The notes under the pieces were generated by a model that saw only the letters and a list, made by a program, of their open reading frames with translations, had not been told where the DNA came from and searched no databases. DNA of 64,000 nucleotides, from positions 125,249 through 189,248 of the forward strand of contig NZ_LMQC01000021.1 of the NCBI RefSeq assembly GCF_001424485.1, given 5' to 3'. Shown here piece after piece: positions 42,346 to 50,488 of this stretch (within the stretch, counting starts at the first letter, position 1; every line of letters starts with the position of its first letter). The position numbers and the translations under genes were made by a program. Source of the stretch: Modestobacter sp. Leaf380 (lineage in GTDB: Bacteria > Actinomycetota > Actinomycetes > Mycobacteriales > Geodermatophilaceae).

Positions 42346-43068
42346 ATGTCAGGCGTGTCAGGGGACCGAGTGCCGCAGGATGTGCGCATGAAGTGGGACG
42401 AGCGGGCCAGGGAGGGGATGAACGTCGCCCTCAACGAGGCAGAAGTTCTCGGCCTTCGACTGGAAGAGAGCGGTGCCTGGTGCGACCTCCTGCTCCACGT
42501 CGTGGCCCTGCCCGAGCACGGATCTATCGACCCTGACAGGCGACGCATCCTGCGGCTCCGCAGACCGGGCCACGTGACCGTCCTGCTTCGCCCGGACGAG
42601 ATGGAGGCTTCCGGATACGGCGACGCAATCCCGCTCGGCGGCCTGGAGGACGTGGAGGCGTTCTTCGCGTCGCTGACACGCTCGGACACGATGTACGGGT
42701 GGAGCTTCTTGCACCACCCGGCGCCTCCGAGTGACTGGCCAGCCGAGCCCAGCCTCACCGTGAAGCTCCGCGGCGACGCTGCTCCCCACTCCCTGTACTG
42801 GTTCAACGAGTGCGGCCGGGACGACGCCGCGTACTGCATCGAGGGGGTGGTGACGTTCGACGACATCGAAGTGCTCCGTGCCGACGGGACGCCGGAGCCG
42901 GTGGACGAGTTCGTCGCCGACGGCGCGCGCTACTGGCAGGCGCTCAACGCGAACGACGAGCGCCTCGACGTCGATGCGCAGACGGCCGCAATGACAGGAA
43001 CGCCCACCTGGCGTTCGTACGCAGGTGTCTCTGTGACTGTGCGCGGAACGAACAGTCCGGGCGACTAA
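42346..43068 (+). CDS. Hypothetical island protein
   Basis: This is a protein of up to 240 residues of unknown family. The conserved-looking body begins MKWDERAREGMNVALNEAEVLGL (a second ATG at about 42388) and includes CDLLLHVVALPEHGSIDPDRRRILRL and HSLYWFNECGRDDAAYCIEGVVTFDDIEVL. It ends with GDGARYWQAL-like and basic residues. It looks beta-rich and soluble. A much longer frame that includes it upstream is a concatenation of shadows. It is divergent from the WapI-like gene with 9 bp between. Confidence 0.6.
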   Translation: MSGVSGDRVPQDVRMKWDERAREGMNVALNEAEVLGLRLEESGAWCDLLLHVVALPEHGSIDPDRRRILRLRRPGHVTVLLRPDEMEASGYGDAIPLGGLEDVEAFFASLTRSDTMYGWSFLHHPAPPSDWPAEPSLTVKLRGDAAPHSLYWFNECGRDDAAYCIEGVVTFDDIEVLRADGTPEPVDEFVADGARYWQALNANDERLDVDAQTAAMTGTPTWRSYAGVSVTVRGTNSPGD

Positions 43069-43129
43069 CGCCGGGAGTTCTGCGCGACCTCATCGGGGTG
43101 CCGTAGGTTCCGGCACAGGCGATGTCCCC

Positions 43130-43192
43130 GTGGAGAACACGACCACGGAGAAGCTTCCCCACGTAGAGGACACAAGCCCCCCCCTCGGACAC
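43130..43192 (+). repeat. Right-end repeat R1 with att core
   Basis: A 63-base block ends in the core CTCGGACAC (43184-43192) and is repeated at 43941-44002 with about 85 percent identity. Shared parts include CGTAGAGGACACAA and GTGGAGAAC. It contains a near-palindrome (GGAGAAGCTTCCCC). It marks the right end of the second island segment. Confidence 0.75.
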
Positions 43193-43199
43193 TCCTCAC

Positions 43200-43213
43200 G
43201 GGGAAGCTTCCCC
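43200..43213 (+). repeat. 14-bp palindrome, left end of third segment
   Basis: The perfect palindrome GGGGAAGCTTCCCC stands 7 bases right of the core at 43184, exactly as at 37744. It is probably a recombination-protein binding site at the left end of an element. Confidence 0.65.
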
Positions 43214-43237
43214 AGCACTACGTGACGCAGCAGGTCG

Positions 43238-43649
43238 TGGGCCCATCTGGCGGCTGAGGGTACGAGCAAGCAGCGCGCCGAGGCCCACGACTTGCGGCGT
43301 CGCTACGTCTCGCTCGGGCGGGCGGTCGGCTGCTCCGCCGTCCTGGCGACCCAGCGGCCGACCAGCGACACCGTGGACACCGGCACCCGGGCATTGCTGG
43401 CACACCGCCTGGCCCTCCGCTGCGGCGACCGCTGGCAGTCCGAGGCCATCCTCGGCCAGGGCAACGACCAGGCGGCGCGCATCCCGCTGTCCGCGCCGGG
43501 CTGGGGGCTGGGGGCTGCTGGCCGGCGGCCCGGACGTGCGTAGAGGCCAGGTCTACGACCTCGACCCCGCACGCATCCCCGAGGTGACGTGCCGAGCCCT
43601 GCGCGTGAGCCTCCCGCGAGCCGGGCTCACTCGTACCCAGTCGCCGTGA
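43238..43649 (+). pseudogene. FtsK/TraB-like translocase fragment (copy 2)
   Basis: The fragment shows the C-terminal part of an FtsK/SpoIIIE translocase: RYVSLGRAVGCSAVLATQRP, ALLAHRLALRCGDRWQSEAI and LGQGNDQAARIPLSAPG. A small GGGGCTG duplication near 43505 shifts the frame before the tail GPDVRRGQVYDLDPARIPEV. It overlaps the next minus-strand gene. The N-terminal Walker A half is absent, so it is a deletion remnant in the 0.8-kb third segment. Confidence 0.75.
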
Positions 43650-43884
43650 CCAGGAGCTCTGCCACGTCTGCCCAGGTCGGCGTGCCCTCGAACGCCCGGT
43701 CCTCGGCAACGGCCGCCAGGGCCTTGAGGAACCGGTCCAGCGTGGCGTTTTCCCACTCGCGGGCTCCACTGCCGAGCAGGTCCTCGCGCATCTGCTCCAC
43801 CAGGACCGCCAGGTCGGTCACCGATCGAACGGCCGACGTCTGCTCAGGCGTGATGGCGGCGAAGCGTCCGCTCTCGTGGGCCAT
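43627..43884 (-). CDS. Small hypothetical protein
   Basis: This is an 85-residue helical protein. It contains VTDLAVLVEQMREDLL, then WENATLDRFLKALAAVAED and a C-terminal WADVAELLVTA. The EWEN-x-TL-x-FLxAL pattern is shared with a family of small proteins of unknown function found near mobile elements (DUF7660-like, from memory). It is the only intact gene in the third segment. Confidence 0.6.
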   Translation of the reverse strand: MAHESGRFAAITPEQTSAVRSVTDLAVLVEQMREDLLGSGAREWENATLDRFLKALAAVAEDRAFEGTPTWADVAELLVTATGYE

Positions 43885-43940
43885 TGCCGGAGGCTAGCGC
43901 CGGCCTGTGACCCGTACGGTCCCGACAGGAGGTGACCACC

Positions 43941-44002
43941 GTGGAGAACTCGACCACGGGGAACCTCCCCCACGTAGAGGACACAACTCCCACCTCGGAC
44001 AC
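43941..44002 (+). repeat. Right-end repeat R2 with distal attR core
   Basis: This is the second copy of the right-end block, ending in CTCGGACAC (43994-44002). Relative to R1 the palindrome has drifted (GGGGAACCTCCCC). What follows is chromosomal: a terminator hairpin and then non-island genes. It is therefore the outer right boundary of the whole island. Confidence 0.75.
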
Positions 44003-44006
44003 CACA

Positions 44007-44045
44007 CACACCCCGTTTTCCTGCAGGTCAGGGACACGGGGTGTG
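44007..44045. terminator. Hairpin, probable original tRNA-Leu terminator
   Basis: A 10-bp perfect stem (CACACCCCGT / ACGGGGTGTG) with a 19-base loop lies 4 bases beyond the distal core copy. Before island insertion it would have stood directly after tRNA-Leu. It can also serve the convergent epimerase gene on the minus strand. Confidence 0.65.
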
Positions 44046-44078
44046 GTCGTTCCGGGGAACTGAGAACCCGCCGCGGGT

Positions 44079-44987
44079 CTACCCGCCCGTGCTGAGCCCC
44101 CGCCGGAGCTCGCCCAGCGCCTCGGCCAGCCCCACCTGCGGCGCCCAGCCCCAGCGCCGCGCCCGGTCGGTGCGCACGGTGCCCGTCCAGACGGGCTCGT
44201 CAGTCCACTCCGGTGCGACGCCGACCGCATCGGCCACCGTCCCCAGGTAGTCCCGCCAGGTGGCCGGCTCCCCGGCGACGAGGACCGGGGTCGCGGCCCC
44301 GGGCACCGGGCCGTCCTCGGCGTCCGCGGCGCTGGCGACGGACCCCACGGCCAGGTCGGCCAGGAAGGCGGCCAGGTCCTCGACGTGCACCCACGGCCAG
44401 CTCTTGGCCGGGTTGGCGCTGCGCTCACCCTCGCGGACAGCGTGCGGGCGCAGCGAGTTCCAGACCGACGTCTCCCCGGCACCCAGGATCGCCGGCGGGC
44501 GCACCAGCACGGTGGTCAGCCCGGCGTTCCCGGCCAGCGCGGTGTCCGCCTCGTTCTTGGTGTCCGGGTAGTCCCCGCTCCCCTGCGGCAGCAGGCTGCC
44601 GTCCTCGACGAGGTCCCCGGCACCGGCAGAGCGGTCGTACACCCCGGCCGTCGAGACGTGCACCAGCCGGGCCACCCCGGCGTCCCGGGCCGCCCGGGCG
44701 AGGACGGCGGTGCCCTCCACCCCCACCTGGTGCTGCGCCTCCCGGGAGGAGCCCATCGGGTGCACCGTGGTGACCACCGCGTCGGCGCCCTCGGTCAGCC
44801 GACGGGCGTCCTCGGGGTCGGTGGCGTCGGCGACGTGCTCGTGGACGCCCTCGACCACCGGCGCGGTGCCCGGCCGCCGGACGACGGCGCGCACCTGCGC
44901 CGACCGTGCGGCCAGTGCCCGGCACACCGCCGCTCCCACGAGTCCGTTGGCACCGGTGACGACGACGACAGGGGTCCGATCGCTCAT
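44079..44987 (-). CDS. NAD(P)-dependent epimerase/dehydratase family protein
   Basis: This extended short-chain dehydrogenase has 302 residues. VVVTGANGLVGAAV is the TGxxGxxG cofactor loop, VHVSTAGVYD supplies the catalytic Ser/Thr region, and YPDTKNEAD the Tyr and Lys. The substrate domain follows (VRPPAILGAGETSVW). The substrate is unknown. The ATG giving MSDRTPVVVV is preferred over the GTG nine bases upstream. It is the first chromosomal gene right of the island and has normal core codon use. Confidence 0.9.
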   Translation of the reverse strand: MSDRTPVVVVTGANGLVGAAVCRALAARSAQVRAVVRRPGTAPVVEGVHEHVADATDPEDARRLTEGADAVVTTVHPMGSSREAQHQVGVEGTAVLARAARDAGVARLVHVSTAGVYDRSAGAGDLVEDGSLLPQGSGDYPDTKNEADTALAGNAGLTTVLVRPPAILGAGETSVWNSLRPHAVREGERSANPAKSWPWVHVEDLAAFLADLAVGSVASAADAEDGPVPGAATPVLVAGEPATWRDYLGTVADAVGVAPEWTDEPVWTGTVRTDRARRWGWAPQVGLAEALGELRRGLSTGG

Positions 44988-45020
44988 GGCGACCACCCTG
45001 CCAGCCGGACCGTCGGGGCG

Positions 45021-45854
45021 TCAGGGGCTGGCGACGACGGCGAGCAGCTGCAGCTTCTCGTGGGTCTCGCTGCCGGGTTCCGCCGTGTAGACGAGCAGGG
45101 ACTGGGCCTGCTGCGGGTCCGACAGGGTCTGGCACTGCAACTCCAGCAGTCCGACCTGCGGGTGGACGAAACGCTTCACCGGCCCCGGTCGGAGGCCCAC
45201 CTCGTGGGTGGCCCACACCCGGCGGAACTCCTCGCTGCGGGTCAGCAGGTCCTCGGCCAGCGCGGCGGCGCGGGACCGCGGGCCGCGCCGCGCGATCACC
45301 TCCCGCAGTCCGGACGCCCACGTGCGGGACAGCAGCGGGTGGTCGTCGGGGTGGTAGAGGTCGCGGGCCGTGGGCTCGGTGAACCAGCGGTAGCCCAGGC
45401 TCCTCCCGGGCCCGGTGCGCAGCGAGGCGTCCCCCAGCAGGGCGGTGCCCATCCGGGTCTGCCGCAACGTCTCCCCCAGCTCGGTGACGACCTCGGCGGG
45501 GGTGTCGGCGAGCCGGTCCAGGATGCGCAGCACGCCCGGGCCGACGTGCTGGCTGTCCGCGCCCCGCGCCGGCGGGTGGTGGCCGGCCAGCAGGAACAGG
45601 TGGTCGCGCTGGTCCAGCGACAGGTGGAGGCCCTGCGCGATCGCTGCGACCATGCCCTCGGAGGGCTGCGGGCCGCGCTGGCGCTCCAGGCGGGCGTAGT
45701 AGTCCGCGGACATGAAGGCCAGGGCGGCGACCTCCTCCCGGCGCAGGCCGCTGGTCCGCCGGCGCTGCCCGCGCGGCAGGCCGACGTCCTCGGGCTGCAG
45801 GGACTCCCGGCAGGTGCGCAGGAACTCCGCCAGCCCGGTGCGGTCGATGTCCAC
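45021..45854 (-). CDS. XRE-family regulator with MmyB-like ligand domain
   Basis: This is a 277-residue transcription factor. Residues 10-85 form a helix-turn-helix preceded by the characteristic RRRTSGLRREEVAALAFMSADYYARLERQRG. The rest is the MmyB-like PAS-type ligand domain (RILDRLADTPAEVV, LGYRWFTEPTARDLYHPDD, FVHPQVGLLELQCQTL). Such regulators usually control an adjacent dehydrogenase; here the divergent SDR gene (194 bp away) is the obvious target. The effector is unknown, possibly a fatty acid as in MmyB structures. Confidence 0.9.
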   Translation of the reverse strand: MDIDRTGLAEFLRTCRESLQPEDVGLPRGQRRRTSGLRREEVAALAFMSADYYARLERQRGPQPSEGMVAAIAQGLHLSLDQRDHLFLLAGHHPPARGADSQHVGPGVLRILDRLADTPAEVVTELGETLRQTRMGTALLGDASLRTGPGRSLGYRWFTEPTARDLYHPDDHPLLSRTWASGLREVIARRGPRSRAAALAEDLLTRSEEFRRVWATHEVGLRPGPVKRFVHPQVGLLELQCQTLSDPQQAQSLLVYTAEPGSETHEKLQLLAVVASP

Positions 45855-46048
45855 GCGCTCCCCCTCGTCCTGCCCACGGTCGTCGCGACCTTCGTACCGC
45901 CTCCCGACCCGGGCAGGCAGGACCTGTCGATCCCCCTCTGCGCGTCAGGCCCGGCCCGGCCAGCCACGGATCGACAGGCCGTGGATGCGCCGCCGGAGTG
46001 CGCGCAGTGTCGTCGGCGACCCGCTCGACACCGACCCCGGAGGTCCCC

Positions 46049-47002
46049 GTGGCCCGCACCCCGATCGACATCACCGTCCCCGACCTGACCGGCACCCGCG
46101 CCGTGGTCACCGGCGCCAGCGACGGCATGGGCCGGCACATCGCCACCCGTCTGGCCGCCGCCGGCGCCGAGGTCGTGCTCCCCGTCCGCAACCCGGACAA
46201 GGGCCGCGCCGCCCTCACCGCGATCACCGCTGCCGTGCCCGCGGCGCAGGTGTCACTGCGGACGATGGACCTGTCCTCGCTGGAGTCCGTCGCCGCTCTG
46301 GGTGCCACGCTGCGCCAGGAGGGCGTCCCCGTCGGGATCCTGGTCAACAACGCCGGCGTCATGACCCCGCCGCAGCGGCAGACCACCGTCGACGGTCACG
46401 AGCTCCAGTTCGGCACCAACCACCTCGGCCACGTCGCGCTGGTCGGTCAGCTGCACCCGCTGCTCACCGCCGGGCGCGCCCGTGTAATGTCCCAGCTGAG
46501 CATCGCCGCCGACCACCACGCCGTGCACCCCGAGGACCTGGACTGGGGGCGGTCCTACGACGGCATGAGGGCCTACAGCTCCTCCAAGATCGCGCTGGGG
46601 CTGTTCGGGCTCGAGCTCGACCGCCGCAGCAGGGCCGCCGGGTGGGGCATCACCAGCAACCTGTCCCACCCGGGCATCGCACCCACCGCCCTGCTGGCCG
46701 CCCGGCCCGAGGTCGGCCGCTCGCGGGACACCCTGGGCCGCCGGCTCATCCGGGTGCTGTCGGACCGCGGGATCCTGCTGGGCACGGTCGAGTCGGCGAG
46801 CCTGCCGGCGCTCCTGGCCGCCACCGACCCGGCCGCCGACGGCGGCCGGTTCTTCGGCCCCAGCGGCTTCCGCAACCTCGGGGGCGCCCCGGCCGAGCAG
46901 CCCCTGTACAGCCGACTGGCCGACCCCGCAGAGGCCGCCCGGGTCTGGGACCTGTCCCTGCGGCTGACCGGCACGACCGCCCTGGACGCCTCCCCGAGGT
47001 GA
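46049..47002 (+). CDS. Short-chain dehydrogenase/reductase next to MmyB-like regulator
   Basis: This 317-residue SDR of the retinol-dehydrogenase/protochlorophyllide-reductase-like branch has TGASDGMGRHIA as the cofactor motif, NNAGVMTPP, and the catalytic Tyr and Lys in YSSSKIAL. The GTG start has GGAGG five bases upstream. It is divergent from the MmyB-like regulator, which presumably controls it. The physiological substrate is unknown. Confidence 0.9.
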   Translation: MARTPIDITVPDLTGTRAVVTGASDGMGRHIATRLAAAGAEVVLPVRNPDKGRAALTAITAAVPAAQVSLRTMDLSSLESVAALGATLRQEGVPVGILVNNAGVMTPPQRQTTVDGHELQFGTNHLGHVALVGQLHPLLTAGRARVMSQLSIAADHHAVHPEDLDWGRSYDGMRAYSSSKIALGLFGLELDRRSRAAGWGITSNLSHPGIAPTALLAARPEVGRSRDTLGRRLIRVLSDRGILLGTVESASLPALLAATDPAADGGRFFGPSGFRNLGGAPAEQPLYSRLADPAEAARVWDLSLRLTGTTALDASPR

Positions 47003-47075
47003 TGACCACCGCGCGGGTGGCCCCCGGCTGTCGGTGGTCTGTGCCACGGTGTCCGCACCCGACGAGGAGGCCCAG

Positions 47076-47771
47076 ATGGCCCGGACGACGACGACCGCAC
47101 CCGACGTGACGGTGGCGGAGGTGCGCATCGAGCTGGCGGCCCTGGTCGACCCCCGGATGCGGGAGGTCAACCTGCGGCACGGCGACGACCACGGGGTGAA
47201 CCTGACCGCCCTGCGCGGCTTGGCGAAGCGGCTGCGGACCCAGCACGAGCTGGCCCGGGAGCTGTGGGCCACCGGGGACTCCGACCCCCGCCTGCTGGCG
47301 CTGCTGGTCTGCCGTCCCAAGGCGTTCTCCCTCGAGGAGCTGGACACGATGCTGCGCGAGGCCCGGCGGCCCAAGGTGCACGGCTGGCTCGTCGACTACG
47401 TGGTGAAGAAGACCGCGCACGTCGAGGAGCTGCGGGTGCGCTGGCTGGCCGACCCGGACCCGGTGGTCGCGAGCGCCGGCTGGGCGCTGACCACCGACCG
47501 GGTGGCGAAGGCCCCCGACGGGCTGGACCTGTCCGGGCTGCTGGACGTGGTCGAGGCGGAGATGGCCACCGCGCCCGAGCGGCTGCAGTGGGCGATGAAC
47601 CACTGCCTGGCCCAGGTCGGCATCGAGCACCCCGCCCTCCGTGCGCGGGCGATCGCGATCGGCGAGCGGCTGCAGGTGCTCGCCGACTACCCGACCCCGC
47701 CGAACTGCACCTCGCCCTTCGCCCCGGTGTGGATCGCGGAGATGGTGCGCCGCCAGGAGGCGGCACGCTGA
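47076..47771 (+). CDS. DNA alkylation repair protein (AlkD-like)
   Basis: This 231-residue all-helical protein is of the AlkC/AlkD HEAT-repeat glycosylase superfamily, which removes alkylated bases from DNA. It shows LRGLAKRLRTQHELARELWATGD, WLVDYVVKKTAHVEELRVRWL and WALTTDRVAK, matching the AlkD repeat pattern. A strong GAGGAGG precedes the ATG. The C-terminus is rich in conserved Pro/Cys (PTPPNCTSPFAPVWIAEMV). It is convergent with the antiporter gene. Confidence 0.82.
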   Translation: MARTTTTAPDVTVAEVRIELAALVDPRMREVNLRHGDDHGVNLTALRGLAKRLRTQHELARELWATGDSDPRLLALLVCRPKAFSLEELDTMLREARRPKVHGWLVDYVVKKTAHVEELRVRWLADPDPVVASAGWALTTDRVAKAPDGLDLSGLLDVVEAEMATAPERLQWAMNHCLAQVGIEHPALRARAIAIGERLQVLADYPTPPNCTSPFAPVWIAEMVRRQEAAR

Positions 47772-47778
47772 GGCCCGT

Positions 47779-49647
47779 TCAGCCCAGCTCGCTGTCCACC
47801 CAGCACCAGCGCCACGCCTCGTCCGGTTCGGCGCTGACGACGACCGGGTGGCTGCTGGCGTCGTAGTGCGCCCGGGAGTGCCGGCGCGGCGAGGAGTCGC
47901 AGCAGGCCACGTGCCCGCAGCTGAGGCAGGTTCGCAGGTGCACCCAGGTGGTGCCCTCGGCCAGGCAGTCGACGCAGGCCGCCTCCGGGTGCGCCGCACC
48001 GGCGGGGGCCGCGGCCAGGTGCGCGCACGCGGCGGCGCGCGGGCGCGGTGCCAGCGCACGGTCCCGATCGCCGGACACCACCTCCTCGTTGCGGTCCAGC
48101 AGCGACTCCTCGACGTCGATCGCGGCCAGCGCCGCCTCCAGCACCTCCCCCGGCGCCGTGCCCTCGTCCCGTGCCCGGACGACGACCTCCCGCTCGGCGT
48201 CCAGCATCTGCATCCGGAGCCGCGCGTAGACGCTGGAGGGCGTGTCCTGGTCGGCCAGCGGGCGGCCCAGCCGCTCCCAGGCCGCGTGCGAGCGGGCCAC
48301 CGAACGGTCCCGCAGCCGGTCCACCACGCCCTCGGGCTCGTCCCCGGTGGTCAGCTCAGCCAGTCGACGCAGTCCGGCGGCGTTCGCCGCGTCGCCCAGC
48401 TCGGCGGCCTGCAGCGCGTCCTCGGCGGGGTCCGGGGCGGGCAGCCCCACCCGGCGCACCAGCCAGGGCAGCGTCGACCCCTGCAGCAGCAGGCTGCCCA
48501 CCACCACGGTGAACGCGGCCAGCAGCAGCACCTCGCGGTCGGGGACGTCGGCGGGCAGCACCTGCGCCGCGGCCAGCGTGACCACCCCGCGCATGCCCGC
48601 CCACGACACCAGCCCGGCGACCGCTGGCCGCCAGGCCAGCCGCCGCATGCCCGCCGTCCCCACGGTGAGCACCCCGGCCAGCCCGAAGACGAACACGAAC
48701 CGGGCCACCACGGTCGCCACCAGTACCCCGCCGCAGACCAGCGCGATCCGGCCCCAGCCCAGCCCGCTGTCCCCGGCGCCGGCGAGCAGGCCGGGCAGCT
48801 GCAGCCCGATGAGCAGGAAGACGCCGTTCTCCAGCACGAAGGCCACGGTCCGCCAGGTGACCGCCTCGGTGACCCGGGCGGTCGCCGTCTGCACCCGGGG
48901 GGAGAGCTGGGCCAGCGTCAGACCGGTGACGACGGTGGCCAGGACCCCGGAGGCGTGCACCTCCTCCGCGGCCAGGAACGCCAGGTAGGGGGCGACGAAG
49001 GAGACCAGCGTGTCCAGCACCGGGTCCCGCAGCCGCGCCCGCACCACCGCCAGCACCGCGGCGACCACCCCGCCGACCAGCACGGCCCCGACGACGGCCC
49101 AGACGAACTCCAGCGCCACCTCGGGCGCCGACGGCGAGGACGTCAGCGCCGAGACGGCGACGCTCAGTGCGATGAGTGCGGCGGCGTCGTTGACCAGGCT
49201 CTCGTGCTCGAGCAGGGTGCCGACCCGCCGGGGCAGGCCCAGCCGCCGGCCCACGGCCGACGCGGCGATCGCGTCCGGCGGCGCCACGACCGCGCCCAGT
49301 GCGAGCGCTGCGGCCACCGCCACCCCGGGCAGCAGCAGCCAGGTCACCGCACCCACGACCACGGTGGTGAACACGACGAGCACCACCGACATCGCGACGA
49401 TGCTGGTCTTGTTGTGCCGGAAGTCGAACAGCGACGTCCGCGCGGTCGTGGCGTACAGCAGCGGGGGCAGCACCGCGAAGAGCACCACGTCGGGGTCCAG
49501 CTGCACCTCGGGCACGTGCGGCAGGTAGGACGCCGCTGCACCCACGACCACCAGCACCAGCGGGGTCGGCAGGCCGAACCGGTCGCAGAGGCCGGCGACC
49601 ACGCCCACCGCGATCACCAGGGCCACCAGCTCGGCGGTCAGTTCCAC
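47779..49647 (-). CDS. CPA1 Na+/H+ antiporter with C-terminal UBP zinc finger
   Basis: The first 400 residues form 12 or so membrane helices of the CPA1 sodium/proton exchanger family. The ion-binding ND pair lies in LEHESLVNDAAAL (about residues 147-159) and the conserved Arg in SWAGMRGVVTLAAA. A cytoplasmic tail follows (about 400-530). The last 80 residues are a UBP-type (ubiquitin-hydrolase-like) zinc finger: CAHL, CVDC, CLSCGHVACCDSS and H-x3-H before HPVVV. The finger normally binds free C-terminal Gly-Gly of ubiquitin. Its role in a bacterial transporter is unknown, perhaps sensing; the fusion itself is seen in some actinobacteria. Confidence 0.9.
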   Translation of the reverse strand: MELTAELVALVIAVGVVAGLCDRFGLPTPLVLVVVGAAASYLPHVPEVQLDPDVVLFAVLPPLLYATTARTSLFDFRHNKTSIVAMSVVLVVFTTVVVGAVTWLLLPGVAVAAALALGAVVAPPDAIAASAVGRRLGLPRRVGTLLEHESLVNDAAALIALSVAVSALTSSPSAPEVALEFVWAVVGAVLVGGVVAAVLAVVRARLRDPVLDTLVSFVAPYLAFLAAEEVHASGVLATVVTGLTLAQLSPRVQTATARVTEAVTWRTVAFVLENGVFLLIGLQLPGLLAGAGDSGLGWGRIALVCGGVLVATVVARFVFVFGLAGVLTVGTAGMRRLAWRPAVAGLVSWAGMRGVVTLAAAQVLPADVPDREVLLLAAFTVVVGSLLLQGSTLPWLVRRVGLPAPDPAEDALQAAELGDAANAAGLRRLAELTTGDEPEGVVDRLRDRSVARSHAAWERLGRPLADQDTPSSVYARLRMQMLDAEREVVVRARDEGTAPGEVLEAALAAIDVEESLLDRNEEVVSGDRDRALAPRPRAAACAHLAAAPAGAAHPEAACVDCLAEGTTWVHLRTCLSCGHVACCDSSPRRHSRAHYDASSHPVVVSAEPDEAWRWCWVDSELG

Positions 49648-49681
49648 GTTCGTCCGTCCCGGTCCACAGCGGAGGATCCTG

Positions 49682-50344
49682 TCAGCCCAGCGGACCCCGC
49701 AGTGCGTCGAGGACGGGTGCGTACATCCGGGCCTTGATGGTGCCCAGGGTCGGTCCGGCCTTGCCGGTGAGGGCCGCGGCCAGCTCGACCGCGGTGTCGC
49801 GGACGGCGTCCTCGGCGACGGCGTGCTCGACGATCCCCGCGGCGCGGGCGTCCTCGCCGCCGTAGCGGCGGGCCGTCGTCATCGACTCGTGGGCGGTCTG
49901 CGGCGCGAGCCGGGCCTGGATGAGCGCGGACATGCCGACGGTGAACGGCAGCCCGATGTCGGCCTCGGGCAGGCACCAGAACCCGCGGTCGGCGCGCATG
50001 ACCCGGGTGTCGTGGGCCAGGGACAGCATCGCGCCGGCGGCGAAGACGTGGCCCTGCAGCGCGGCCACGGTGACCAGCGGCAGCGACAGGCAGCGGGCCA
50101 GCAGCACCTGGACGTCGGCCAGGTACGTCTCGTACTGGTCGCGGTGCGCACCCAGCCAGTCCAGGTCCAGGCCGTTGGAGAAGAACTTGCCCGTCGCCGC
50201 GGTGACCAGCGCGCGCGGGCCCTCGGCGGCCTCGACCTCGTCCAGGGCGGCGTGCACGGCGGTCAGCCAGTCGGGGTGGAAGCGGTTCTCGGTGTCGCCG
50301 AGGTCGAGCACGAACACGTCGTCGTGGCGGTCCAGGGTGGGCAC
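49682..50344 (-). CDS. Enoyl-CoA hydratase/isomerase family protein
   Basis: This 220-residue crotonase-fold protein shows an oxyanion-hole region in LQGHVFAAGAMLSLAHDTRVM and VTAATGKFFSNGLDLDWL. The usual catalytic Glu pair is only partly visible (PEADIGLPF), so isomerase or hydrolase activity is as likely as hydration. The GTG start has the strong ribosome binding site GGAGGAG upstream. It is shorter than canonical hydratases (about 260), lacking part of the C-terminal helices, as in the plant-peroxisomal ECI-like group. Confidence 0.85.
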   Translation of the reverse strand: MPTLDRHDDVFVLDLGDTENRFHPDWLTAVHAALDEVEAAEGPRALVTAATGKFFSNGLDLDWLGAHRDQYETYLADVQVLLARCLSLPLVTVAALQGHVFAAGAMLSLAHDTRVMRADRGFWCLPEADIGLPFTVGMSALIQARLAPQTAHESMTTARRYGGEDARAAGIVEHAVAEDAVRDTAVELAAALTGKAGPTLGTIKARMYAPVLDALRGPLG

Positions 50345-50488
50345 GGGTCTCCTCCAGGGGACGGCGGCCCACGCGGGCCGGCGCGGCTGGTGACGATCCT
50401 CCACGCCTGCGACGCCGGTGGAGGCGGTCGTCGTGTCCTGAGTACCAGCACCCAGCCCGTCACCCGTCCGTCCGGGGAGGCTCGGGGG

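Larger units (their letters stand above)
30352..44002. mobile_element. Composite, largely decayed island at tRNA-Leu
   Basis: About 13.6 kb lies between the tRNA 3-prime end and the last copy of its terminal nonamer. Beyond that copy is a hairpin that fits as the original tRNA terminator. Internal core copies divide it into a 7.4-kb, a 5.5-kb and a 0.8-kb segment. The gene set (tyrosine integrases, rolling-circle initiator, FtsK/TraB-like translocase fragments, AbrB-like and helix-turn-helix regulators) is that of actinomycete integrative and conjugative elements. Most of these backbone genes carry frameshifts or stops, whereas flanking chromosomal genes are intact. Mobility in cis is unlikely, although the first integrase looks functional. 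Confidence 0.8.

Noticed and set aside
40189-43068. Single 959-residue island protein
   Set aside because: Only the last 240 residues look coding. The rest is a shifted reading of the initiator gene and antisense of the WapI-like gene.
30352-44002. Prophage
   Set aside because: No capsid, terminase, tail or lysis genes are present; the gene types are those of pSAM2-like integrative conjugative elements.
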